A stretch of DNA of 64,000 bases from Soonwooa sp. (GTDB taxonomy: Bacteria; Bacteroidota; Bacteroidia; Flavobacteriales; Weeksellaceae), in contig NZ_JASLDS010000046.1 of NCBI RefSeq assembly GCF_030151385.1, positions 66,920-130,919 of the forward strand. Direction: 5' to 3'. This document shows positions 43,431 to 51,192 of the stretch, one piece after another. Position 1 is the first letter of the stretch; the number at the start of each line of letters is the position of its first letter. A model generated the notes under the pieces. The model ran no database searches and was not told the origin of the DNA. It saw nothing but the letters and a program-made list of their open reading frames with translations. The translations under genes and the position numbers were made by a program.

Positions 43431-43934
43431 CTGAAGTCTTGGCAAATAACGCTCTTCGATGATATTAAGATGATGAATATTGTGACCGACAATCAGCTTC
43501 CCAATTGTTTCCACACTTATAGAATTGCCGTTGGCATTACCTTTTAACTGTAATACCTCATCGCACAAATCGTCAAAAAATAAGATGCTTGCTTTTCTGA
43601 CAAAAGAAAACTCGTCGATTAGATTTTCGAGACTTCTATCATTAGCATGAGAATTTTTAGCCCAAAGCTCTTCATCAAAGCTTGGCAATTCTGCAGGATC
43701 TTGCCTTGAAAAACGCATCGCGCGATACGCAAAAACTTTTTCGGTGTCTATTAAATGTTGTAATAATTCTTTGAGCGTCCATTTGCCATCGTCATAAGCG
43801 AATAGACCTTGCTCTTCAGTCAAATCACTGAAAACACCGAAAGTTCTTCCTCCAGCAATATCCAAAGCATCGATCCACTCCTCATTTGGAACCAAATCCA
43901 AATAACGTTGAATGTATTTTTCGAAATCTGTCAT
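43407..43934 (-). CDS. DinB-superfamily protein
   Basis: 175 residues, four-helix DinB/YfiT-like fold. The three metal-ligand histidines are visible: KELLQHLIDTEKVFAYRAMRFSR (first) and KLIVGHNIHHLNIIEERYL (the H-xxx-H pair). Members include thiol-dependent S-transferases (bacillithiol or mycothiol), but the reaction here is unknown. The start at 43934 gives the expected N-terminus. The last residues (QGQNDTQN) are encoded in a repeat shared with 42199-42316, so the original C-terminus may have been replaced. Confidence 0.87.
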   Translation of the reverse strand: MTDFEKYIQRYLDLVPNEEWIDALDIAGGRTFGVFSDLTEEQGLFAYDDGKWTLKELLQHLIDTEKVFAYRAMRFSRQDPAELPSFDEELWAKNSHANDRSLENLIDEFSFVRKASILFFDDLCDEVLQLKGNANGNSISVETIGKLIVGHNIHHLNIIEERYLPRLQGQNDTQN

Positions 43935-43997
43935 AGTTTAGTTTTTATTGAATAATTATTAAAGATAACAATTATTCGTTAACCCATTCGTAAAATT

Positions 43998-44139
43998 TCA
44001 CTTCATTATAGATTTAAAATTCACAAGTTGGGTACAATTGATTTCCAATGTTATTTTGTTTTCCTGTTTTAAGAAGATTCCAAAAGTATTTTCTTCGAGA
44101 CCGGTATCAAATTTTCCGAGTGATCTTAATCGGTTAAAT
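43998..44139 (-). pseudogene. Possible coding relic after barstar
   Basis: On the minus strand, starting inside the end of the barstar gene in another frame, the sequence reads NRLRSLGKFDTGLEENTFGI, FLKQENKITLEINCTQLVNF, KSIMK and a stop at 43998. It is protein-like but has no start codon. It may be a gene remnant or an older, longer C-terminus cut off by a frameshift in barstar. Confidence 0.25.
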
Positions 44140-44446
44140 CGTCTTCGGAATCGCCATCTTCATCATCCTCGAATTGTTCCAAATAATATGAAAATGTAAA
44201 ACCGTCAACCTCTTCTTCCGCATCTTCCAAAGTTCTTAAAAGATCTTCAAAAGTATCCAATTGATCAACGCTCATATTAACAAACTCGATGTGAAGTGGC
44301 ATTTCCAAATCTCCCGAAATAACGTCGTACAAAGCGTCTAGATTATCTCCAAAATAATCAGGAAGTTTAATTTTCTTTTTTAATTCGGCATAAAAATCTT
44401 CGTAGTCACCTAAATCTACAAAGTCGATATATATTGTATTTTCCAT
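44126..44446 (-). CDS. Barstar-family ribonuclease inhibitor
   Basis: 106 residues. The barstar signature LPDYFGDNLDALYDVISGD is clear at about residues 28-46, and the C-terminal third is very acidic (FEDDEDGDSEDDLTD), suiting binding to a basic RNase active site. Barstar is a cytoplasmic protein that blocks barnase. A barnase-like gene is two genes upstream in the same operon (45041-45592), so the pair probably match. It starts 4 bases after the archaemetzincin-like gene. Confidence 0.9.
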   Translation of the reverse strand: MENTIYIDFVDLGDYEDFYAELKKKIKLPDYFGDNLDALYDVISGDLEMPLHIEFVNMSVDQLDTFEDLLRTLEDAEEEVDGFTFSYYLEQFEDDEDGDSEDDLTD

Positions 44447-44450
44447 AAAG

Positions 44451-45041
44451 TTAAAATTTCCAATCTTTTGTTTTTAAAAATGATTTACACTTGTCGCAAA
44501 AATCTACTACTTCTTTTCCAAAGCTTTTTCCTTCCGCACTTTTCATTAGGCAATTAGGATTTGGACAATGTTTCAGTCCTTGCGTATGTCCCAATTCGTG
44601 GATTGCCACCTTAAAAAATTCTTCTTGCCTACTTTCTTTTTTGGTTCTAAAACTAGAAGCTATTGCAGATTTTCCTGGTCGATAAGCTAGCCCAAAAATT
44701 CCGAAATCTGTAATTTTTCCTTTTGTAGCGCTAATATCTTTATTAGTCAAGCCCAATGTTACAAAATTATCTGCTGTTCTTTCACTTAAATATTTAATTA
44801 AAGAATCTGCACGATAACGATTTCTTTCCTTATAGTAAGCTTCTTTTGGGAGTTTAATTTTCTCCAAAATTTTGACATTTGGATAGTAGTTTTTTATTTT
44901 TTCGGTAACAAAATCCACATCCGAACTTGGCACCTCGCCCAACGCTTGCACTAAAATTACAACTTCCTTTTTAGCAGGTTTTGAAATCTCTTTTTCTTTT
45001 TGACAAGAAATAAAAATCAACAGAATAATTAGCCATCGCAT
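44451..45041 (-). CDS. Archaemetzincin-like zinc metalloprotease lipoprotein
   Basis: 196 residues. A lipoprotein signal (IIFISC-like; Cys 13 in IFISCQKEKE) places it in the cell envelope. The archaemetzincin (M54) signature is complete: HELGHTQGLKHC (148-159) with catalytic Glu149, then Cys164, Met166 of the Met-turn, and the Cys182/Cys185 pair that binds a second zinc. Substrates of this family are poorly known. Its start overlaps the barnase stop by one base (TAATG) and barstar follows after 4 bases, so it is built into the RNase/inhibitor operon. Confidence 0.92.
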   Translation of the reverse strand: MRWLIILLIFISCQKEKEISKPAKKEVVILVQALGEVPSSDVDFVTEKIKNYYPNVKILEKIKLPKEAYYKERNRYRADSLIKYLSERTADNFVTLGLTNKDISATKGKITDFGIFGLAYRPGKSAIASSFRTKKESRQEEFFKVAIHELGHTQGLKHCPNPNCLMKSAEGKSFGKEVVDFCDKCKSFLKTKDWKF

Positions 45042-45592
45042 TATTGCTGTTGAAAAGTCTTATAATGGTCTTTTGACACGAAAACCAATCCGTCGTTACT
45101 GAAAACAATTCTGTCTGCATCGCGATGTCCACAAGAATAATTGACATCGGCTTCATAGTAAACGCGTCCTCCTTGTGTTGGCAGATTTTTTTCTCGGTTC
45201 GAAAATCGATCCCCTCCAATAGCTCTTCCAGGTAGGACATCGCAAAGATTGCCTTTGCTAGGCTTCCAGCCAGAAGATTTTGCTTCGCGTTTTGTGATAT
45301 AATAGTCTGGCAATTGTTGATGCGCTTTGATATAGGCTACTACAACCACTTCCTTGGTTAAAGCATCGATGGATTGTCCACCATTATCTTGGCTCGTATT
45401 TTCGTTATATTTTTTATTCTTTTTCCCAGAATGTTGATCTTGATTAAAATCGGAATTTGGATTAAAATCTTGCGTCGAAACTTCTGTCGAGTGATTAGAT
45501 CGAGACTTTGATGGACTGATAAGATACATCACCAAAATCCCAGCAAGAGCGCCAACAACGAAGAATAAAAAGGTTTTTAGTTTTGGATTCAT
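45041..45592 (-). CDS. Membrane-anchored barnase-like ribonuclease
   Basis: 183 residues: an N-terminal membrane anchor (LKTFLFFVVGALAGILVMYLI), a polar linker (~28-75) and a barnase/RNase N1 domain (~77-183). The active-site residues are all there by comparison with barnase: Glu147 in YYEADVNY, Arg157 and Arg161 in HRDADRIVF, and His176 in KDHYKTF, as is the GRAIGGDRFSNRE substrate loop. It should be an active RNase facing the periplasm or exported. The archaemetzincin and barstar genes follow in one operon; nadE precedes by 10 bases. Confidence 0.92.
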   Translation of the reverse strand: MNPKLKTFLFFVVGALAGILVMYLISPSKSRSNHSTEVSTQDFNPNSDFNQDQHSGKKNKKYNENTSQDNGGQSIDALTKEVVVVAYIKAHQQLPDYYITKREAKSSGWKPSKGNLCDVLPGRAIGGDRFSNREKNLPTQGGRVYYEADVNYSCGHRDADRIVFSNDGLVFVSKDHYKTFQQQ

Positions 45593-45602
45593 TTAAAAAA
45601 AA

Positions 45603-46394
45603 TTAAGATTTATACTCCTTTGGGATTTCACAAATCGGAATCGGATTAATCTTGTGCAAAGTAGCACGATGCATCCTTTGATAGATGGCAAACACTTCCT
45701 TTTCGCGACCTTCGTAATCTTCAGGCTTTTTGCTTTGATCTTGCTCCATCGCCCACTCTAGCTCTGGATAAGTTGCGCCAATCTGCTGCTCGTCGGTTCT
45801 TTCGATATCCCAAAGTCCATCGGTAGGAATTGCTTTTTGGATGCTTTCGACAACATTAAGATATCGCGCTAATGTGTAGATTTGTGTTTTGTATAAATCG
45901 GCGATCGGCGAAATATCGACGCCACCATCGCCATATTTTGTAAAAAATCCAACACCAAAATCTTCAACTTTGTTTCCAGTTCCTGTTACCAAAAGTCCGT
46001 GAATCTGTCCATAATAATACAAAGTTAACATCCTAAGACGTGATCGAGAATTGGCTAAAGCCAATTGCTCGGCAGGAAATTCTTGATCCGGAACATCAAC
46101 CGTATTTTGAAACGTGTCAAAAGTTGGCGTCAAATCTACTCGTAAAGCCTCAACATTTGCAAACTTAGATTCCAAATCTTTGATATGCTCTTGCGCACGA
46201 TTAACCTCAGCTTCTTTTTGACGAATCGGCATTTCTATTAACAAGGTTTTAAGTCCTGTTTTAGCAGCCAAAATAGAAACAACTGCTGAATCTATTCCTC
46301 CCGAAACACCAACAACGAAGCCTTTCATTCCAGAATTTTGGGCGTAATCTCTAAGCCAGTTAACAATATGATTTACTATTTTTTCAGATTGCAT
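45603..46394 (-). CDS. nadE: NAD synthetase (ammonia-dependent)
   Basis: 263 residues, the short form without a glutaminase domain. The PP-loop ATP site SGGIDSA is at 31-37, and GTGNKVEDFGVGFFTKYGDGGVDISPIADLYKTQ is the conserved deamido-NAD/metal block. It adenylates deamido-NAD and amidates it to NAD in the cytoplasm. It lies 10 bases before the barnase-like gene and 22 bases after an acetyltransferase gene on the same strand; gldB-gldC, often close to nadE in flavobacteria, are divergent nearby. Confidence 0.95.
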   Translation of the reverse strand: MQSEKIVNHIVNWLRDYAQNSGMKGFVVGVSGGIDSAVVSILAAKTGLKTLLIEMPIRQKEAEVNRAQEHIKDLESKFANVEALRVDLTPTFDTFQNTVDVPDQEFPAEQLALANSRSRLRMLTLYYYGQIHGLLVTGTGNKVEDFGVGFFTKYGDGGVDISPIADLYKTQIYTLARYLNVVESIQKAIPTDGLWDIERTDEQQIGATYPELEWAMEQDQSKKPEDYEGREKEVFAIYQRMHRATLHKINPIPICEIPKEYKS

Positions 46395-46416
46395 TTTTTA
46401 TTTTTTTGTTTAAATT

Positions 46417-46947
46417 TTAAAAAGATTTTGCGTTGATTTCGTACCAAAAACAATCGCCATCTGGTTCTGTAAAAGTTCCTGTTTTGGTAAAACCTAATTT
46501 AGTAAGAACATGATTGGAAGCACCATTTTCAGAATGCGCGTATGCATAAAGGTTGTCAAGCTTCATCTCATCAAAAAACTTATCAACGAAAGCTTTTCCA
46601 GATTCGGAAGCATAACCTTTTCCCCAAGTTTCAGGAAGAAAACGATAACCCAATTCATAAAAATTTTTGAAACCATTAATCTCGGAATCGTTAAATTTTA
46701 AGCCACTCCAGCCAATCAATAATCCTGAATCCTTTTCGACAACGGCAAATCTACCAATGCCAAATCGATCATATTGATCACGGATCATCTTGATAACTTG
46801 TGTGGATTCTTCTGGCTTTGACAAAGTAGGCACGCCAATATATTTCATCACTTCTGGATCGCTGTCCAAAAGGTACAATCTGTCGGCATCAGAAAGTTCG
46901 AGAGGTCTTAAAATTAATCTTTCGGTTTCGAAGGCGTTGAGCAACAT
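46417..46947 (-). CDS. GNAT N-acetyltransferase (RimJ/RimL-like)
   Basis: 176 residues. It starts ETERLILRPLELSDADRLYLLDSDPEVMKYIG, the standard opening of the RimJ/RimL branch, and has the acetyl-CoA loop LPETWGKGYASESGKAFVDKFF (Q/RxxGxG/A type) and the late NGASNHVLTKLGFTKTGTF block. It probably acetylates a small molecule or a protein N-terminus; the substrate is unknown. It heads the minus-strand run containing nadE and the RNase genes and is divergent from gldB. Confidence 0.9.
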   Translation of the reverse strand: MLLNAFETERLILRPLELSDADRLYLLDSDPEVMKYIGVPTLSKPEESTQVIKMIRDQYDRFGIGRFAVVEKDSGLLIGWSGLKFNDSEINGFKNFYELGYRFLPETWGKGYASESGKAFVDKFFDEMKLDNLYAYAHSENGASNHVLTKLGFTKTGTFTEPDGDCFWYEINAKSF

Positions 46948-46956
46948 TAAAATTCT

Positions 46957-46964
46957 TATTTTTG
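46957..46964 (+). promoter_or_regulatory. Promoter -7 box upstream of gldB
   Basis: TATTTTTG matches TAnnTTTG on the plus strand, 95 bases before the gldB ATG, just outside the start of the divergent acetyltransferase gene. Confidence 0.45.
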
Positions 46965-47059
46965 TAGTTTCAAATTCTTAGGTAAAATTAAAGATTATTT
47001 TCTAGCCGACTTTAGAGAAACTTTGATTTTTAAAAGAAATTTTCAAAAGTATCAAAATA

Positions 47060-48055
47060 ATGAAGAAACTTATTGCAAGTCTATCGATTGTCACGTTGTT
47101 GTTAGGTTTTAATTCTTGTAAAAAAGAAGCCGAAAAACCGCAATGGGAGCAGGAAGTTAAAAATCCTATCCAAAAAATTGACTTGGTAGATATTTCGGAG
47201 AAGTTATACGATCCAAAGGTATCGATGGAAGATTTTAAGAAAGATTTTCCGTGGTTCCAAGGGACCGTGCCAGATGATGCTTTTGTAGAGCGCAGAAAAG
47301 ATCCTGAAGAAATAAAAATCTACAAAGACGCTATTTCGAAAATTGATAAGGTTAAACTTAACAATGATTTGGCTGCACTTTTTTCGCACATTAAAACCTA
47401 TTTTCCAAGTTTTAAAACGCCAAAAGTTTTCTTGTATTCGACGGCGGTTTATTACGATAGTATCTTGTCTCCAATTTTTTACAAACCAGAGGAAAACTAT
47501 CTATTTATAGACATTTCCGCTTTTATGGGTTATGATAACAAGGCTTATAACGGCATTGATAAGTACATTCAAAAATCAATGAATCCCAACAACATCGTTC
47601 CAAAAGTGTCGATGTCTTTTGCGGAACAAATGGTACCTAGGAATCCAAAAGAATCTAAATTTATTGATGAGATTATCTACAATGGAAAAATCCAAATTTT
47701 ACAAGATATTTTCTTGCCAGATACGCCTGATTTTTTAAAAATAAATTACACCAAAGAGCAGGAAGAATGGAACATCGCAAACGAATTTAACATTTGGAAT
47801 TACTTCGTAGAAAATGATTACCTCTTCAAAACAGATGCAGATTTGGCAGGTCGTTTTATCCAGCCTGGACCTTTTTCGAAATTCTATACAGAAATAGATA
47901 ACGAAAGCTCGCCGCAAGTTGGCGTGTGGACAGGATGGCAAATTTGTCGAGAATATCTTGCAAAAAATCCAAATGTAAAAATCCCTGAATTTTTAAATAA
48001 AAATGCCACCCAAATTTTTAACGGCTCTGGCTACAAACCAAAAGAAATTAAATAA
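47060..48055 (+). CDS. gldB: Gliding-motility-associated lipoprotein GldB
   Basis: 331 residues with a lipoprotein signal (LLLGFNSC, Cys 20). The body matches GldB: KDFPWFQGTVPD near 70, HIKTYFPSFKTPKVFLYSTAVYYD near 115-140, and VGVWTGWQICREYLAKNP near 300. GldB is needed for gliding and type IX secretion in Flavobacterium, but it is also kept in non-gliding relatives. gldC follows after 11 bases, the standard arrangement. Confidence 0.95.
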   Translation: MKKLIASLSIVTLLLGFNSCKKEAEKPQWEQEVKNPIQKIDLVDISEKLYDPKVSMEDFKKDFPWFQGTVPDDAFVERRKDPEEIKIYKDAISKIDKVKLNNDLAALFSHIKTYFPSFKTPKVFLYSTAVYYDSILSPIFYKPEENYLFIDISAFMGYDNKAYNGIDKYIQKSMNPNNIVPKVSMSFAEQMVPRNPKESKFIDEIIYNGKIQILQDIFLPDTPDFLKINYTKEQEEWNIANEFNIWNYFVENDYLFKTDADLAGRFIQPGPFSKFYTEIDNESSPQVGVWTGWQICREYLAKNPNVKIPEFLNKNATQIFNGSGYKPKEIK

Positions 48056-48066
48056 ATTATTATACA

Positions 48067-48390
48067 ATGAGAAACACCCAAATAACGATAAATGTAGAGC
48101 TTGACGAAAACCACGTTCCCGAAAAAATGACTTGGAATGCTGAAGATGGCGGCGTTAAAGCGCAAGAAACTAAGGCAACAATGATTTCAGTTTGGGACGA
48201 CAATGCGAAAGAAGCATTACGTATCGACCTTTGGACCAAAGATATGCAAGTGGACCATATGAAGCAGTTTTTCCACCAGATTTTGGTGTCGTTAGGACAT
48301 ACTTATCAACGTGCAACTGGTGAAGATGATGTTGCGGAATGGCTAGGTGAAGTTGCTGAAGAATTTGCAGTAAAGTCAGCTATTAAGTAG
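48067..48390 (+). CDS. gldC: Gliding motility protein GldC
   Basis: 107 residues without a signal peptide. The sequence (VELDENHVPEKMTWNAEDGG, ATMISVWDDNAKEALRIDLWTKDMQVDHMKQFFHQ) is that of GldC, a small cytoplasmic protein encoded after gldB. Its molecular role is not settled; it supports gliding in Flavobacterium. It is followed by a long 7-bp tandem repeat. Confidence 0.95.
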   Translation: MRNTQITINVELDENHVPEKMTWNAEDGGVKAQETKATMISVWDDNAKEALRIDLWTKDMQVDHMKQFFHQILVSLGHTYQRATGEDDVAEWLGEVAEEFAVKSAIK

Positions 48391-48392
48391 TT

Positions 48393-48606
48393 TAGATTTT
48401 TGATTTACGATTTATGATTTATGATTTTAGTTTTTAGTTTTTAGTTTTTAGTTTTTAGTTTTTAGTTTTTAGCAAAATTAATTCATAATTCATAATTCAT
48501 AATTCATAATTCATAATTCATAATTCATAATTCATAATTCATAATTCATAAATCGTAATTCATAAATCGTAATTCGTAATTCATAAATCGTAATTCGTAA
48601 ATTATA
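48393..48606. repeat. Heptanucleotide tandem repeat array
   Basis: Three blocks share a 7-base period. First GATTTAC/GATTTAT-type units (48400-48428), then six exact AGTTTTT units (48429-48470), then ten exact ATTCATA units (48481-48550) followed by about eight variants (AATCGTA, ATTCGTA, ATTCATA) to 48606. The first block is the inverted complement of the last (GATTTATGATTTAC vs AATCGTAATTCATAAATC type), so a long hairpin is possible. It fills the whole gap before the trans-sulfuration gene, so its length may affect that promoter. Confidence 0.9.
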
Positions 48607-48620
48607 AAAAATTAAAATAT

Positions 48621-49763
48621 ATGAAATTCAATACAAAAGTGATCCACGGTGGTCAACAACACGAGCCACATACAGGATCTGTTAATGTACCCGTATTTTT
48701 AACATCAACATTTGCACAAAAAAGTCCAGGACAATTGCGTGCTGGCTACGAATATTCTAGAGGTGCCAACCCAACACGTCAGGCTTTAGAAGACGCTTTG
48801 GCTTCTATTGAAAATGGTGCGAGAGGTTTGGCTTTCGGATCTGGATTGGCAGCAATCGATTGTGTATTAAAATTATTAAGTCCTGGTGACGAAGTAATCG
48901 CTGTTGACGACCTTTATGGTGGAACTTACAGAATGTTCACAAGATTGTTCGACAAATATCAGATTAAATTCACTTTCGTAAACTTTGACCAAGTTGATAC
49001 CATTAAAGATGTTATCACCAACAAAACGAAACTTATTTGGTTAGAAACACCTACCAATCCTTTGATGAAATTGGTGGATATAAAAGCCGTAACCGATTTA
49101 GTAAAAGGAAAAAATATTTTGGTTGCTGTTGACAATACTTTTGCGACGCCTTACATCCAAAGACCTTTGGATTTGGGCGCTGACATTGTGATGCATTCTG
49201 CGACGAAGTATTTAGGTGGACACTCGGATGTTGTTGCTGGTGCATTGGTTGCAAAAACGCCTGAGTTGGGCGAGCAGCTTCACTTTATCCAATTTGCAAG
49301 TGGTGGAATTTTAGGTCCACACGATTCTTATTTGGTGTTGAGAGGTATCAAAACATTATCTCTAAGAATGCAACGTCATAGCGAAAACGGTGTTAAAGTC
49401 GCTGAGTTTTTAGAAAATCACCCTGCGATTGATAAAGTATATTACCCAGGTTCAAAAAATCATCCACAATACGAATTGGCAAAAAAACAAATGAGCGAAT
49501 TCGGAGGTATGGTTTCTTTTACTTTTAAGTCAGGAAAAAAAGAAGACGCGATTAAGTTTTTAGAAAATCTAAAAGTTTTCACTTTGGCGGAATCTCTTGG
49601 TGGTGTTGAATCATTAGCAAATCATCCTGCTTTAATGACACATGCTTCGATCCCTGCGGACAAGCGTGCAGAACTTGGCATCACTGATGATTTGGTAAGA
49701 TTAAGTGCTGGTATCGAAGACATCGAAGACCTTATCGCTGATTTAGAGCAAGCTTTGAAATAG
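48621..49763 (+). CDS. Cystathionine gamma-synthase / gamma-lyase family PLP enzyme
   Basis: 380 residues, full length for the Cys/Met-metabolism PLP family. The PLP lysine is Lys196 in MHSATKYLGGHSDVV; EYSRGANPTRQALEDALASIENG and VDDLYGGTYRMF are cofactor-binding blocks, and TLAESLGGVESLANHPALMTH is the C-terminal signature. It makes or breaks cystathionine in methionine/cysteine metabolism; MetB and gamma-lyase cannot be told apart safely from sequence alone. It starts 14 bases after the tandem repeat and ends with a strong terminator. Confidence 0.9.
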   Translation: MKFNTKVIHGGQQHEPHTGSVNVPVFLTSTFAQKSPGQLRAGYEYSRGANPTRQALEDALASIENGARGLAFGSGLAAIDCVLKLLSPGDEVIAVDDLYGGTYRMFTRLFDKYQIKFTFVNFDQVDTIKDVITNKTKLIWLETPTNPLMKLVDIKAVTDLVKGKNILVAVDNTFATPYIQRPLDLGADIVMHSATKYLGGHSDVVAGALVAKTPELGEQLHFIQFASGGILGPHDSYLVLRGIKTLSLRMQRHSENGVKVAEFLENHPAIDKVYYPGSKNHPQYELAKKQMSEFGGMVSFTFKSGKKEDAIKFLENLKVFTLAESLGGVESLANHPALMTHASIPADKRAELGITDDLVRLSAGIEDIEDLIADLEQALK

Positions 49764-49811
49764 TTGATGGCTACTAGCTTTTGGCTGTTGGCTAAAAGCT
49801 GTCATAAAATA

Positions 49812-49850
49812 AAATCCCGAATCAAATTTTTGATTCGGGATTTGTTTTAA
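49812..49850 (+). terminator. Terminator after the cystathionine enzyme gene
   Basis: AAATCCCGAATCAAA (49812-49826) pairs perfectly with TTTGATTCGGGATTT (49829-49843), followed by GTTTT. Confidence 0.85.
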
Positions 49851-49903
49851 AAAATAATATGAAGAAAAAAAGCTTTTAAGTTTAATTTCTAAAATACATT
49901 GGA

Positions 49904-51154
49904 TTAGTTACCAGCGTCTGCTACATCAAAGCTTGTAAGACCTGTCCAACCTTTTGCCCAATCTGGTAAAGCTGTACTGTTACCAGCGCCAGTTGCGTTT
50001 GCATTTTTAGTGAATGCTTTTGACAAATCTGGATTTGGATTAGCTGTTGTTGCTTTAGCTTTCCATTCTGTACCAACGTTTACAAAACGTACATTGTTGA
50101 TTTTTGTTCCGCTATTGAACCAAGTATAAGTTCTATCTGTTTCGAAATCCAAACCAGTTTGGAAGTTTGCGATAACAACATTGTCAAAATTACCATGAGA
50201 ACCAGCTCTGATTTTCATCCCTTGCGATTCTGCACCTTTACTATTTCCGATAAATGTTGCATTTCTAACAGTAGGGTTAGATATTCCACCATTTGCACCA
50301 TTGGTTGTATTAGGGTCTGTATCCTGAGAATCTGCCTCGATACCTCTGTTACCTGGCTCTACTGCATTAATAAATTCTTTCATTCTAGCTGCATAAAGAT
50401 AATCTACAGTACCACTCCAGCTTTCTGTCCAGTCGAAAGAATCATCTCCAACACCAGTTACAATAATGTGATCTAGGTTAACATTACCACCGAACATCTC
50501 CACACCGTCGTCACCACCGTTAGTTACATACACATAAGAAACTGTTGTACCACTACCAACACCGAATAATGAAAGACCATTAAATTCTTTCTCAGGGCTG
50601 TATTTATAACCTGAATCTTTGATAACCAAATATTTAATAACCCCAGAGTTATCAGTTTTATTAGTACCACCGTATACAAGATCTCCAAGTTCTGAAGTTG
50701 AAGTACCACCAGCACTTCTGTTAGACGGCGCATTTCCTAAAACTACGATACCACCCCAGTGTCCTTGCTTGTGCTCTGTACCTTCAAAAACAACTGGCTT
50801 AGAAGCTGTACCATTGATGAAGATTTTTGCTCCTTGCTCTACGATTAGATAAGTTGCTTCATAATCACCATTCGCTTTGATTGATCCTTCCACTACTTTA
50901 AAGTGTGTTCCCTCTGGGATTGTAAGAGATCCACCAGCTTTAACAGCAACTTTACCTGTAATGGTATACACTTTTGACGGATCCAAAGTTACGTTACCTG
51001 TGATATTACCTTTAAAATTGTTAGCATCAATACCAGAATTGTCGATTACCGCAGTTTCATCTTCGTCTTTGCTATTGCTACAAGATACAATTACTGAAGT
51101 TGTTGACGCTACTAATGATAAACCAAGAATAGCTTTTAAAAATGTTTTTTTCAT
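49904..51154 (-). CDS. Surface lipoprotein with right-handed beta-helix features
   Basis: 416 residues with a lipoprotein signal (Cys 25 in VIVSCSNSKDEDE); the acidic stretch after the Cys fits the Bacteroidota surface-export signal. The body has stacked short strands and Gly/Asn turns (VAVKAGGSLTIPEGTHFKV, GAKIFINGTASKPVVFEG, GVIKYLVIKDSG, VNLDHIIVTGVGDD), like a parallel beta-helix. It lies 38 bases after a TonB-dependent receptor gene, so it is probably that receptor's surface partner. The ligand is unknown. Confidence 0.78.
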   Translation of the reverse strand: MKKTFLKAILGLSLVASTTSVIVSCSNSKDEDETAVIDNSGIDANNFKGNITGNVTLDPSKVYTITGKVAVKAGGSLTIPEGTHFKVVEGSIKANGDYEATYLIVEQGAKIFINGTASKPVVFEGTEHKQGHWGGIVVLGNAPSNRSAGGTSTSELGDLVYGGTNKTDNSGVIKYLVIKDSGYKYSPEKEFNGLSLFGVGSGTTVSYVYVTNGGDDGVEMFGGNVNLDHIIVTGVGDDSFDWTESWSGTVDYLYAARMKEFINAVEPGNRGIEADSQDTDPNTTNGANGGISNPTVRNATFIGNSKGAESQGMKIRAGSHGNFDNVVIANFQTGLDFETDRTYTWFNSGTKINNVRFVNVGTEWKAKATTANPNPDLSKAFTKNANATGAGNSTALPDWAKGWTGLTSFDVADAGN

Positions 51155-51192
51155 TTTACTTAAATTTTTAGATATTTTATTTTTATTTAATT

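Noticed and set aside
48393..48606. CRISPR array
   Set aside because: The units are 7 bases long with no spacers, and no cas genes are present; it is a simple tandem repeat.
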